From positions 1-43,138 of the forward strand of contig NZ_BDBY01000362.1 of assembly GCF_001613225.1 (NCBI RefSeq): a DNA stretch of 43,138 bases, read 5' to 3'. Origin of the DNA: Nocardia pseudovaccinii NBRC 100343 (GTDB lineage: Bacteria; Actinomycetota; Actinomycetes; Mycobacteriales; Mycobacteriaceae). Both the position numbers and the translations under genes were made by a program. A model generated the notes under the pieces. That model searched no databases and was not told the DNA's origin. It worked only from the letters and a program-made list of their open reading frames with translations. This document shows, one piece after another, positions 26,508-33,325 of the stretch (the first letter of the stretch is position 1; every line of letters starts with the position of its first letter).

Positions 26508-27095
26508 GTGCCGACAGGCGTGGCCATGCGCGATCCGCGCGAGCAGCTATTCGAAGCCGCCGAGCGAATCCTGTTGCGAGACGGTCCGAATGCGCTGACC
26601 AGCCGCGCTGTCACCACCGAGGCAGGCTGCGCCAAGGGCGTCCTGCACCGGCACTTCGCCGATTTCGACGCCTTCCTCGCAGAACTCGTACTCGACCGCA
26701 TCAGCCGAATCGATCGACAGTCCGCCGCCCTGCACGAATCAGCAGGCACCAGCACAGTTACCGACAATCTCACCGACGCCTTGACCACCGTCTTCGAATC
26801 GGTCGCGGTGGCCATAGTCAGCCTCGTCACCTTCCGCGACGAACTCCGCACCCGCCTGCGCCAGGTCCGCCCCTCCGGCGTGCCCGTACTCACCGAAGCG
26901 ACAACCATGCTCGCGTCCTACCTCACCGCTGAACAGGCCCTCGGCCGCATCACCCCCGAGGCCGACACCGACACCGTCGCCCTGACCCTCATCGGCAGCG
27001 CCCACCTCCTCTTCGCCGACCGCAGCAACCCCACACCAACCCCCGAAGCCACCCGCAAAGTCGTAACCACCGTCATCGCAAGCACTCTCAGGTGA
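26508..27095 (+). CDS. TetR-family repressor
   Basis: Repressor of 195 residues. The N-terminal TetR helix-turn-helix is clear: RDPREQLFEAAERILLRDGPNALTSRAVTTEAGCAKGVLHRHFADFDAFLAELVLDR. The C-terminal all-helical ligand-binding domain (70-195) has no close family name. GTG 26508 is the preferred start because AGGAG lies 5 nt upstream; an ATG at 26466 is in frame but lies inside the right palindrome arm and lacks a ribosome site. It is divergent from the methyltransferase over the double palindrome, so mutual auto- and cross-repression is expected. Its 3' end overlaps the convergent phosphatase gene by 8 nt. Confidence 0.9.
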   Translation: MPTGVAMRDPREQLFEAAERILLRDGPNALTSRAVTTEAGCAKGVLHRHFADFDAFLAELVLDRISRIDRQSAALHESAGTSTVTDNLTDALTTVFESVAVAIVSLVTFRDELRTRLRQVRPSGVPVLTEATTMLASYLTAEQALGRITPEADTDTVALTLIGSAHLLFADRSNPTPTPEATRKVVTTVIASTLR

Positions 27096-27714
27096 GATGG
27101 CGGGTGTCACCGAGGCTGACGACCTGGCGGTTGTGGAAGTAGTCATCCTCGCGCAGCTCCGTGATACTTCCCGGAGCAGCATGGAACCGGGCGTAACCGA
27201 GTGATTCGATCGGCAACATCGTCCACGCCGCAACAACGAAAGTGATTGCGCCGCCGTGGGTCACGACGATCTGACGATCGCAGTGACGTTGCCGGATCGC
27301 ATCCATCGCCGCGTAGACGCGCTGCGCGAATGCGGCGATGGTCTCCGATCCCGGTATGCCTTCATCATGGCCCATTCGCTCTCCGACAAGCGGCGGCCGC
27401 ACGAATCGCTGATCCAACCATTGCCGGGGCTTGCCCTCGGCCTCGCCGTAGGACTTCTCGCGCAATCGCGGATCGAGAATCGGCGGCACCCGCAGCACAT
27501 TGCCGAGCACGGCCGCGGCCTGCGCCGCACGCCGTAGATCCGATGTGAACAACTCCACGCCGACCTGCGCCGGAATCCTCGAGCGAAGCGCATCGGCGAT
27601 CGCATCCGCTGCGCGCAAACCGGCAGGCGTGAGTTGCGAGTTGTACCACCCTCCCACCAGGCCCTCAACGTGATGTGTCGACTCCGGATGAGCGATGACA
27701 TAGATGATTCGCAC
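27088..27714 (-). CDS. Histidine-phosphatase superfamily protein with altered RHG motif
   Basis: Phosphoglycerate-mutase-like fold of 208 residues. The N-terminal catalytic motif reads IIYVIAHPESTHHVEGLVGGWYNSQLT, so the arginine that normally precedes the catalytic His (RHG) is Ala. The rest of the pocket is present: the second Arg in TSDLRRAAQAA, the acid in REKSYGEAEG, and the second His in VVTHGGAITF. A THH/GGWY variant like this may be a distinct subfamily whose members bind phosphate differently; whether it is catalytic is uncertain. The start is taken as GTG 27714 because GAGGAT lies about 7 nt upstream and the protein then begins directly at the first strand; ATG 27750 would overlap the divergent ligase's upstream region. 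Confidence 0.8.
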   Translation of the reverse strand: MRIIYVIAHPESTHHVEGLVGGWYNSQLTPAGLRAADAIADALRSRIPAQVGVELFTSDLRRAAQAAAVLGNVLRVPPILDPRLREKSYGEAEGKPRQWLDQRFVRPPLVGERMGHDEGIPGSETIAAFAQRVYAAMDAIRQRHCDRQIVVTHGGAITFVVAAWTMLPIESLGYARFHAAPGSITELREDDYFHNRQVVSLGDTRHLT

Positions 27715-27829
27715 GAGCCGATCCTCGATGAAAACACGGTTAGCGACCAATCAGCTATCCAGACCAATCGGTACCATTCAACTGATTGTCATCTCCGGCG
27801 AAAGGCCAGGCGATGGTGTCGAGGCGAAT

Positions 27830-28780
27830 GTGACAAAGCTGCCGCGGTATGCGGCGATGCTGGCGCTCGCGGGCCACCTCCCCAGCGATGACCAACGCTG
27901 GGCATACGAGGTGAAATTCGACGGTATTCGCGCCATCGCGCAGGTCGACCGCGACCTGCGTCTGATCTCACGCAACGGCAACGACATCACTCCCGCGTGG
28001 CCCGAACTCGCCGATCTCGCCCCGGCGACCCCGCCCTTCGTCATCGATGGCGAAATCGTCACTTTCACCGCCGACGGCCGCAGCTCCTTCGAGGCGCTGC
28101 AACCACGCATGCACCAGCGCAATCCCGCGGCGATTCGAAGCCTCGCCAAGTCCGTGAAAGCGACTTACCTCATCTTCGATCTACTCCATATCGGCACACG
28201 CTCTCTGATCGATCTGCCTTACGAGCAGCGTCGGCAACTGCTGGAACAACTCGACCTGCGGGGTCCGCACTGGCGGGTTCCGCCGCGTCTGCACGGCTCC
28301 GGCGCCGACATCCTCGCCGAATCGCGACGGCTCGGCCTCGAAGGGATCGTGTGCAAGCGACTCGACAGCCCCTACCTGCCCGGGCGACGCAGCCCGCTGT
28401 GGACCAAGGTCAAGAACGTCAACGACCAGGAAGTCGTCATCATCGGCTGGCGGCCGGGTACCGGCCGCCGGGCCGGGCGCATCGGCTCATTGCTCATGGG
28501 AATCTACGACAACGCCGGAAAGCTGACCTATATCGGCAATGTCGGCACCGGATTCACCCAGGCGATGCTCGACGAGCTGAATGCGAGACTCCAACCGCTG
28601 CAACGCAAGACACCCACTGTCGACACCAGTGTTCCCGACGCCATTTGGGTCGAGCCCCAGCTTGTCGGTGAGGTGTCGTTCACCGAATGGACCGGTGACG
28701 ACCGGCTTCGCCACCCGTCCTGGCGCGGCCTCCGTCTCGACAAGGAACCACGACAAGTGAAACGCGAACCTCAGCCCTGA
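27830..28780 (+). CDS. Stand-alone ATP-dependent DNA ligase (LigC/LigD-ligase type)
   Basis: Nucleotidyltransferase of 316 residues that would seal DNA nicks through a lysyl-AMP intermediate. Motif I is YEVKFDGIRAIA with Lys29; motif Ia includes RLISRNGND; motif III/IIIa is YLIFDLLHIG; motif IV is LEGIVCKRLDSPYLPGRRSPLWTKVKN, which also contains motif V. The OB-fold domain follows (EVVIIGWRPGTGRRAGRIGSLLMGIY) and motif VI-like R is in TEWTGDDRLRHPSWRGLRLDK. There is no polymerase or phosphoesterase domain and no Ku gene nearby, so it matches LigC-like enzymes or a detached LigD ligase domain. GTG 27830 is preferred because family homology begins at TKLPRYAAMLA; the open frame extends to 27704. 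Confidence 0.9.
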   Translation: MTKLPRYAAMLALAGHLPSDDQRWAYEVKFDGIRAIAQVDRDLRLISRNGNDITPAWPELADLAPATPPFVIDGEIVTFTADGRSSFEALQPRMHQRNPAAIRSLAKSVKATYLIFDLLHIGTRSLIDLPYEQRRQLLEQLDLRGPHWRVPPRLHGSGADILAESRRLGLEGIVCKRLDSPYLPGRRSPLWTKVKNVNDQEVVIIGWRPGTGRRAGRIGSLLMGIYDNAGKLTYIGNVGTGFTQAMLDELNARLQPLQRKTPTVDTSVPDAIWVEPQLVGEVSFTEWTGDDRLRHPSWRGLRLDKEPRQVKREPQP

Positions 28781-28811
28781 CGCCAGCGAACCTGACCATT
28801 GTATGCCTTGA

Positions 28812-28825
28812 CGGTTATATAACCG
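28812..28825. promoter_or_regulatory. Palindromic operator before arsR-like gene
   Basis: Perfect 14-bp palindrome CGGTTATATAACCG, AT-rich in an otherwise GC-rich region and 20 nt before the ArsR start. It is placed to act as promoter and autoregulatory site. Confidence 0.7.
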
Positions 28826-28844
28826 ATGAGGAATAGTCGGTTGC

Positions 28845-29162
28845 GTGACGACGCCGAAAGCACTTCAGGCGCTGGCCGAGCCGAATCGACTGGCCATCCT
28901 CGAGGTGCTGCGCGAGGGAGAGCAACCGGTGGGAGTGTTGGCGGAGCGGTTGAGCCTGAGCCAGCCCGCGGTGTCGAAACATCTGCGCATGCTCAGGGAT
29001 GTCGGGCTGGTCGAGGTGCGCTCGGATGCCCAACGTCGCCTCTACCGCATCAGGCTCGAGCCGCTGGTCGAACTCGACAACTGGCTCGAGCCCTACCGCC
29101 GGTTGTGGAGCGCGCGCTTGGACCGACTGGAAGAACATCTCAACCGACGGAGGCAATCGTGA
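28845..29162 (+). CDS. ArsR-family repressor of the ArsR-SRPBCC cassette
   Basis: Winged-helix repressor of 105 residues: KALQALAEPNRLAILEVLREGEQPVGVLAERLSLSQPAVSKHLRMLRDVGLVEVRSDAQRRLYRIRLEPL. It lacks the cysteine-rich metal site of classical ArsR, so it is probably not metal-responsive. GTG 28845 is used. Its stop overlaps the start of the SRPBCC gene (GTGA), a conserved cassette in actinobacteria in which the SRPBCC protein may sense or process the inducer. A 14-bp palindrome upstream is the likely operator. Confidence 0.93.
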   Translation: MTTPKALQALAEPNRLAILEVLREGEQPVGVLAERLSLSQPAVSKHLRMLRDVGLVEVRSDAQRRLYRIRLEPLVELDNWLEPYRRLWSARLDRLEEHLNRRRQS

Positions 29163-29668
29163 CCGACGCTCAGCTGATTACCGATGGCGCACGACCGGCC
29201 GTACGACTGGAGCGCCAGCTACCCGACCCGCCGAAAGTGGTGTGGCAGGCCATCACCCAGCGAGAACAGCTCAAATCCTGGTTCCCCTGCGACGTCATCG
29301 TGGACGGCGGGGTCTGGCAGGTTGGCGCCGCGATAACCTTCCGCTTCCCGAGCGATGTCATCGACATGACGCTCAGCGGCGAAGTGCTGGCCGTGGACGA
29401 GCCGAATCTTTTGTCCTTCACCTGGGGCGAGGAGACCCTGCGCTTCGAGCTGACCGAGCACGAAGGCGGTACCCGCCTGGTGCTGGTCGACGAACTCCCA
29501 CCAGGCGCGGCGGCACGCAATGCCGCGGGTTGGGACGAGTGCCTGGACCGCCTTGTCGGGGTCACGCCTGCGCCGGATGCCTGGAAATCCCGCTTCGCGG
29601 TCTACTCGGCGGCATTCGAGTCGGCTCTCGGTCCCCAGGAAGGCCCACCCGCCGATTACAAGGGCTGA
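29159..29668 (+). CDS. SRPBCC (AHSA1-like) ligand-binding protein
   Basis: 169-residue START/AHSA1-like domain protein with a hydrophobic ligand cavity. Pattern: VRLERQLPDPPKVVWQAITQREQLKSWFPCDV at the N-terminus, IDMTLSGEVLAVDEPNLLSFTWGEETLRFELTEHEGGTRLVLVDELP in the middle, and GWDECLDRLVG in the final long helix. Translationally coupled to the ArsR-like repressor upstream. Members in such cassettes have no proven enzymatic role; a chaperone or small-molecule binding function is typical. The C-terminus EGPPADYKG is probably disordered. Confidence 0.9.
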   Translation: MTDAQLITDGARPAVRLERQLPDPPKVVWQAITQREQLKSWFPCDVIVDGGVWQVGAAITFRFPSDVIDMTLSGEVLAVDEPNLLSFTWGEETLRFELTEHEGGTRLVLVDELPPGAAARNAAGWDECLDRLVGVTPAPDAWKSRFAVYSAAFESALGPQEGPPADYKG

Positions 29669-29679
29669 CCCGAAGGAAT

Positions 29680-29740
29680 GATTCCTCTCCGGATGAGTGG
29701 GTCCGGACCGGATCCAGGCCTGCTCAACCGGAGAGGAATC
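29680..29740. terminator. 13-bp inverted repeat between convergent genes
   Basis: GATTCCTCTCCGG (29680-29692) pairs with CCGGAGAGGAATC (29728-29740) across 35 nt, and the loop contains a 10-bp palindrome GGTCCGGACC (29699-29708). It begins 12 nt after the SRPBCC stop and lies before the convergent FBP gene end, so a bidirectional terminator is likely. Confidence 0.6.
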
Positions 29741-29817
29741 CTGGGCATCCCGAGTTCTGTTGAGTGTCGGCACATGGCATCTACCTCCATTTCATAGCTG
29801 GGGCCGAATAAACGAAT

Positions 29818-30309
29818 CTAGGTGAACAGCCTGGTGACGAAGGCGTTCATGTTGTCCCGGACCCGCTCGATCTTGGTCTCCTCGGTGATGAGATCTTCGC
29901 GGTACCGATTGCCGAGCGCGGGCGTTCGCTTACCGCGCGCGTAGAGCGAACACGCCAGATCGGTGCACATATAGGTACCGACCGAGTTGCCCCGGCGTCC
30001 GGATTCGCCCGCCTTGTGCGCGGTCATCAGCGAGACGCCCCCACCGGTATGCGCGGTCAGGCAGATCGCGCACATCTGGGTCCGGCCGGATCCGCCCGTT
30101 TCGTAGCGCAGCGCGACGCCGATGAGGCGATCGTCCTGCGGCACAACGAGATAGCCGCGGCCGGGCAGCGACGGATCGCTCCAGCCGAGGAAATCCAGGT
30201 CATCCCAGGGCTGTGCGTCCAGGTCCCGGGGCACCGGCAGCTTCTTGGCGGTCGTCTTGGAACAGTTGACGAACGACGACCTGATGTCGCGTTCGGTGAC
30301 GGCTTTCAT
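29818..30309 (-). CDS. FBP (FusB/EF-G-binding) C-terminal zinc-finger protein
   Basis: 163-residue protein with the treble-clef zinc finger of the FBP_C family, related to the EF-G-binding, fusidic-acid-resistance proteins FusB/FusC. Four cysteines fit the finger: Cys80 and Cys83 (QMCAICLTAH) and Cys115 and Cys120 (YMCTDLACSLYARG). The intervening SLMTAHKAGESGRRGNSVGTYMC is a hallmark of the family, and the C-terminal helix ERVRDNMNAFVTRLF is also typical. Most actinobacterial members lack the N-terminal EF-G-binding helices, as here, so drug resistance should not be assumed. Family function is otherwise unknown. It lies 86 nt downstream of the LexA-like gene on the same strand. Confidence 0.85.
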   Translation of the reverse strand: MKAVTERDIRSSFVNCSKTTAKKLPVPRDLDAQPWDDLDFLGWSDPSLPGRGYLVVPQDDRLIGVALRYETGGSGRTQMCAICLTAHTGGGVSLMTAHKAGESGRRGNSVGTYMCTDLACSLYARGKRTPALGNRYREDLITEETKIERVRDNMNAFVTRLFT

Positions 30310-30395
30310 GACGGCATCGACTCCTTCGATAGATCGGTTGACAAACCGAAGGAACGCTACAGCTGGTCATTAGCCCAGGCAACGGAATTTCCAGC

Positions 30396-31055
30396 TCACA
30401 CGCGGCGCATCACCGACACGACCTTCCCGAGCACCACGGCCTCGTCACCGTCGATCACGTCGTAGGCCGGATTGCGCGGCTCCAGATAGACGTGTCCGTT
30501 GCGACGCCGATAGACCTTCACCGTCGCCTCGCCATCGATCATCGCGGCGACGATTTCACCGGAATGCGCCTCGTGCTGTTTGCGGATCACCACCAGGTCG
30601 CCGTCGCAGATCGCCGCATCGATCATCGAATCGCCGCGCACGCGCAGCCCGAAAACCGTTCCGCGACCGACGAGTTCACGCGGCAGTGTCATCATGTCGT
30701 CGGCGTGTTCCTCGGCGAGAATGGGCGTACCCGCCGCGATATCGCCGACGACCGGAACCGCGACCGAATCCTCGGCCTGCTCCGGAGCCACTGACGCCTG
30801 CAGGAACATGCGCACATCGATCGGCCGCGACATGGTCTCGCTGCGACGCAGAAATCCCCTGTCCTCCAAGGACTTCAGATGCTTCGAGACCGAGGACGAG
30901 GACCGCAGCCCGACGGCATCGCCGATCTCCCTGGTATTCGGCGCGTACCCGTACCGCAGCACCCAGTCCCGGATCGTGGCGAGAATCCGCTGCTGACGCG
31001 GCGGCAGGGTCGAGGTGTCGAGGTGCTCGAAGGCATCGTGGTCGGATCCGGTCAC
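30396..31055 (-). CDS. LexA-type repressor, probable second copy
   Basis: Self-cleaving repressor of 219 residues. The N-terminal winged helix is LPPRQQRILATIRDWVLRYGYAPNTREIGDAVGLRSSSSVSKHLKSLEDRGFL. The C-terminal protease half has the cleavage bond Ala108-Gly109 (DIAAGTPI), Ser143 in RGDSM and Lys180 in EATVKVY, so autoproteolysis should be possible. The DNA-recognition segment differs from the canonical actinobacterial LexA as I remember it (TSTSSVAHQLRTLERKGFLRRDPNRPRAVDV), having SSSSVSKHLKSLEDRGFLRRSETMSRPIDV. No TCGAAC-N4-GTTCGA SOS box was found near the gene, so it may see another operator. GTG at 31055 is the start. It probably represses itself and a regulon distinct from, or overlapping with, SOS. 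Confidence 0.88.
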   Translation of the reverse strand: MTGSDHDAFEHLDTSTLPPRQQRILATIRDWVLRYGYAPNTREIGDAVGLRSSSSVSKHLKSLEDRGFLRRSETMSRPIDVRMFLQASVAPEQAEDSVAVPVVGDIAAGTPILAEEHADDMMTLPRELVGRGTVFGLRVRGDSMIDAAICDGDLVVIRKQHEAHSGEIVAAMIDGEATVKVYRRRNGHVYLEPRNPAYDVIDGDEAVVLGKVVSVMRRV

Positions 31056-31161
31056 CCGGGAATCCTAGAGGTGCGCGCGGACAATTCCCCGCTTTGTCAC
31101 ACCCGGCCCCCCTGCGTCGTCATACCGGTGAAGAGCAGCACATGGGAACTTTGGAGGAATC

Positions 31162-31917
31162 ATGACGACCATCCTGCTGACCGGCGGCACCGGCACACTC
31201 GGCCGCCACGTCACACCACTGCTGGTCGAAGCCGGTTTCAAGATTCGAATGCTCAGCCGCAATGCCCACGAATCGACCGACGGCATCGAGTTCGTGACCG
31301 GAGATCTGCTGGCGGGCACCGGCGTCGAGGCCGCGGTCGACGGCGCGGCGATCATCCTGCACCTCGCGGGTGGCCCCAAGGGTGACGACATCGCGACCCG
31401 GCATCTGGTCGACGCCGCCGCCAAGGCGGGCGTGCAGCACATCGTCTACATCGGCGTGGTCGGCGCCGGGAAGCTGCCGATCGGCTACTTCCGGGCCAAG
31501 TTCGCCGCCGAACAGGCCATCATCGAATCGGGTGTGCCGTACACCATCCTGCGCGCGGCCCAGTTCCACGATCTCGCCCTGAAGACCGCACAAGCCATGG
31601 CGAAGAGCCCGATCGTTCCCGCACCGGGCGCGATCCTGTGGCAGCCGGTCGATTCGCGAGAAGTGGCCGCGCGCCTCGTGGACCTGACCCGCGGCGCACC
31701 GGCCGGACTGGTAGCCGATCTGGTCGGGCCGACTGTGTACACGATGGCCGAACTGATCCGCGGATACCTGAAGGCCGAGGGCAAGCGTCGGCTGTTCCTG
31801 CCGGTTCCGGTGCCCGGCAAGATCGGGCGCGCGTATCGCGCGAAGAAGAATCTGACCCTCGATGGTGCGACGGTCGGCAAACTCACCTGGGAGAACTTCC
31901 TGGCCGAGCAGGTGTGA
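31162..31917 (+). CDS. NAD(P)-binding atypical SDR / NmrA-like protein
   Basis: 251-residue protein with an N-terminal Rossmann fold: TILLTGGTGTLGRHVTPLLVEAGFKIRMLSR holds the TGxxGxxG dinucleotide motif, and IILHLAGGPKGDDIATRHLVDAAAKAGVQHIVYIGVVGAG follows. No catalytic Tyr-X3-Lys of classical SDRs is seen in place; YFRAKFAAEQAI gives an approximate match. It belongs with the extended/atypical group related to NmrA and complex I NDUFA9-like proteins. GGAGGA is 4 nt before the ATG. It is divergent from the LexA-like gene (106 nt apart). Confidence 0.88.
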   Translation: MTTILLTGGTGTLGRHVTPLLVEAGFKIRMLSRNAHESTDGIEFVTGDLLAGTGVEAAVDGAAIILHLAGGPKGDDIATRHLVDAAAKAGVQHIVYIGVVGAGKLPIGYFRAKFAAEQAIIESGVPYTILRAAQFHDLALKTAQAMAKSPIVPAPGAILWQPVDSREVAARLVDLTRGAPAGLVADLVGPTVYTMAELIRGYLKAEGKRRLFLPVPVPGKIGRAYRAKKNLTLDGATVGKLTWENFLAEQV

Positions 31918-31985
31918 ATCTCCTCCCGCAACCGCAGTAATAAATGATGTGCCGACACCACGTCTGCTCTGCTACCGTGGCCGAC

Positions 31986-32036
31986 ATGAAGCGCGCTGCT
32001 GTGACGACGACGCCGGAGACCGTCCCGGCGCGCTGA
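31986..32036 (+). CDS. Threonine-rich leader peptide of the thrS paralogue
   Basis: A 16-codon open frame encoding MKRAAVTTTPETVPAR, ending at TGA 32034-32036. Four of 16 codons are Thr (ACG ACG ACG at 32004-32012, and ACC at 32019-32021). It lies 84 nt before a threonyl-tRNA synthetase gene and just before a terminator hairpin, as in classical attenuation leaders. There is no ribosome site, but TACCGT at 31973-31978 matches the actinobacterial -10 pattern TANNNT and would start transcription at or near the A of the ATG, making it leaderless, which is common in this phylum. A GTG three codons earlier is also in frame. Confidence 0.75.
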   Translation: MKRAAVTTTPETVPAR

Positions 32037-32078
32037 TTGCTGTCCAGATCGAAAGCCCCGGGCGAGTGCCCGGGGCTT
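32011..32078 (+). promoter_or_regulatory. Putative transcription attenuator of thrS paralogue
   Basis: Three mutually exclusive pairings are visible. Hairpin 1:2 is CGCCGG (32011-32016) with CCGGCG (32025-32030). A 2:3 antiterminator is possible between 32021-32028 and 32058-32064, with one bulged U. Hairpin 3:4 is the terminator: AAGCCCCGGGC (32053-32063) with GCCCGGGGCTT (32068-32078), loop GAGT, followed by a weak T-rich run. A ribosome stalled at the Thr codons would cover strand 1 and free strand 2 to block the terminator. No T-box sequence was found. Confidence 0.7.
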
Positions 32079-32085
32079 CGTCTTG
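32053..32085 (+). terminator. Intrinsic terminator in the thrS-paralogue leader
   Basis: Stem of 11 bp, seven GC pairs in a row at the core, 4-nt loop, then CGTCTTG. It lies between the leader peptide and the synthetase start, which is what marks it as an attenuator rather than an end-of-gene terminator. Confidence 0.8.
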
Positions 32086-32119
32086 TGCGCACTCGCCCGC
32101 TGTCCGCGAGGAGACCCCC

Positions 32120-33322
32120 GTGCACGACCACCGCAAACTCGGCCGCGAACTAGGCCTGTTCGATACCGACCCGCTGATCGGATCCGGCCTGCCGTACTGT
32201 CTGCCGGACGGCGCCACCGTGCGCCACGCACTCGAGGAGTTCATTCGCACCGCGGAACGACGCGCCGGGTACCGGCACGTGTACTCACCGGTGCTCGGGA
32301 AGCGCGAGCTCTACGAAATATCCGGGCACTGGTCGCACTACCGCGACGACATGTTCCCGCCTATGCAGTTGGGCGGCGAGCAGGTGGTGCTGCGCCCGAG
32401 CCTGTGCCCGCATCACGCGGTGATGTTCCGCTCCCGCTCGCACAGCTACCGCGAATTGCCTTTGCGGATGGCCGAATTGGGCGGGATGTATCGATCGGAA
32501 CTCTCCGGTGTACTCGGCGGACTCACCCGTGTGCGCGCGATCCAGCTCAATGACGCACACATCTTCTGCACCGTCGATCAGGTAGCCGACGAGGTCGCGG
32601 GCGCATTGGAACTCATTCGATCGGCGCACGCGGCCATGGGGATCCGGCCCACCCGATACCGCCTCTCGCTACCCGGACCGGGCGGGAAATACATTGCCGG
32701 CCCGGAACTCTGGCAGCAGTCGATCGCCATGCTCACCGATGTGCTCGACCGCTCCGGCCTGCCCTACGAAGCAGCCGAGGGCGAGGCGGCCTTCTACGGC
32801 CCCAAGATCGATATTCAGTTCACCGACAGCGCGGGTCGCGAATTCACCCTGTCCACCGTGCAGGTCGACTTCCACCAACCGGAGCAATTCGATCTGCACT
32901 ACATCGGCGCGGACGGGGTCGGGCATCGGCCGGTCATGGTGCACCGCAGCATTATCGGCAGCGTCGAGCGGGCCGTCGCGCACCTGATCGAGGTGCACGG
33001 CGGTGCGTTCCCGGCCTGGCTTGCTCCGACCCAGCTGGTCGTCCTACCGATTTCGGCGGCCGAGGCGGCACCCGCCGAAGAACTCGTCGAACGCTGTCTC
33101 CAGCTCGGACTGCGCGCCGAAATCGCCGATCAGGGCAGTCTCGGCGCGCGCATTCGCGAAGCCCGCCTGGTCCCCTACCAAGTCGTGATAGGTCCGAAGG
33201 AGGTCGCGAATAACCTTGTTGCGGTGCGGCTTCGGGACGGACGACGCCTCGAACCGCTAACTGCCGACGAATTGCTTTCCCGTATAATCGAACTCATCGC
33301 CGCGCACAGCATCCTGCTCTGA
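32120..33322 (+). CDS. Short threonyl-tRNA synthetase lacking TGS and editing domains
   Basis: Class II aminoacyl-tRNA synthetase, 400 residues against about 650-690 for full-length ThrRS. The catalytic core is complete: Zn ligands Cys96 (RPSLCPHH), His147 (NDAHIFC) and His275 (VMVHRSIIGS), motif 2 PLRMAELGGMYRSELSGVLGGLTRVRAIQ with Arg125, FYGPKIDI, STVQVDFHQPEQFDLHYIG, and motif 3. The anticodon-binding domain fills 304-400. The N-terminal TGS and the N2 Ser-tRNA-Thr editing domains are absent. GTG 32120 is the start, 6 nt after GAGGAG; the frame is open upstream but overlaps the leader and attenuator. Such a second ThrRS can be an inducible backup, an inhibitor-resistant copy (as with borrelidin or obafluorin producers), or a specialised enzyme. 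The leader points to induction when charged tRNA-Thr is low. Confidence 0.92.
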   Translation: MHDHRKLGRELGLFDTDPLIGSGLPYCLPDGATVRHALEEFIRTAERRAGYRHVYSPVLGKRELYEISGHWSHYRDDMFPPMQLGGEQVVLRPSLCPHHAVMFRSRSHSYRELPLRMAELGGMYRSELSGVLGGLTRVRAIQLNDAHIFCTVDQVADEVAGALELIRSAHAAMGIRPTRYRLSLPGPGGKYIAGPELWQQSIAMLTDVLDRSGLPYEAAEGEAAFYGPKIDIQFTDSAGREFTLSTVQVDFHQPEQFDLHYIGADGVGHRPVMVHRSIIGSVERAVAHLIEVHGGAFPAWLAPTQLVVLPISAAEAAPAEELVERCLQLGLRAEIADQGSLGARIREARLVPYQVVIGPKEVANNLVAVRLRDGRRLEPLTADELLSRIIELIAAHSILL

Positions 33323-33325
33323 CCG

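Noticed and set aside
31920..32119. T-box riboswitch before the threonyl-tRNA synthetase
   Set aside because: No AGGGTGGNACCGCG-like T-box sequence or specifier stem is present; a Thr-rich leader peptide and terminator explain the region better.
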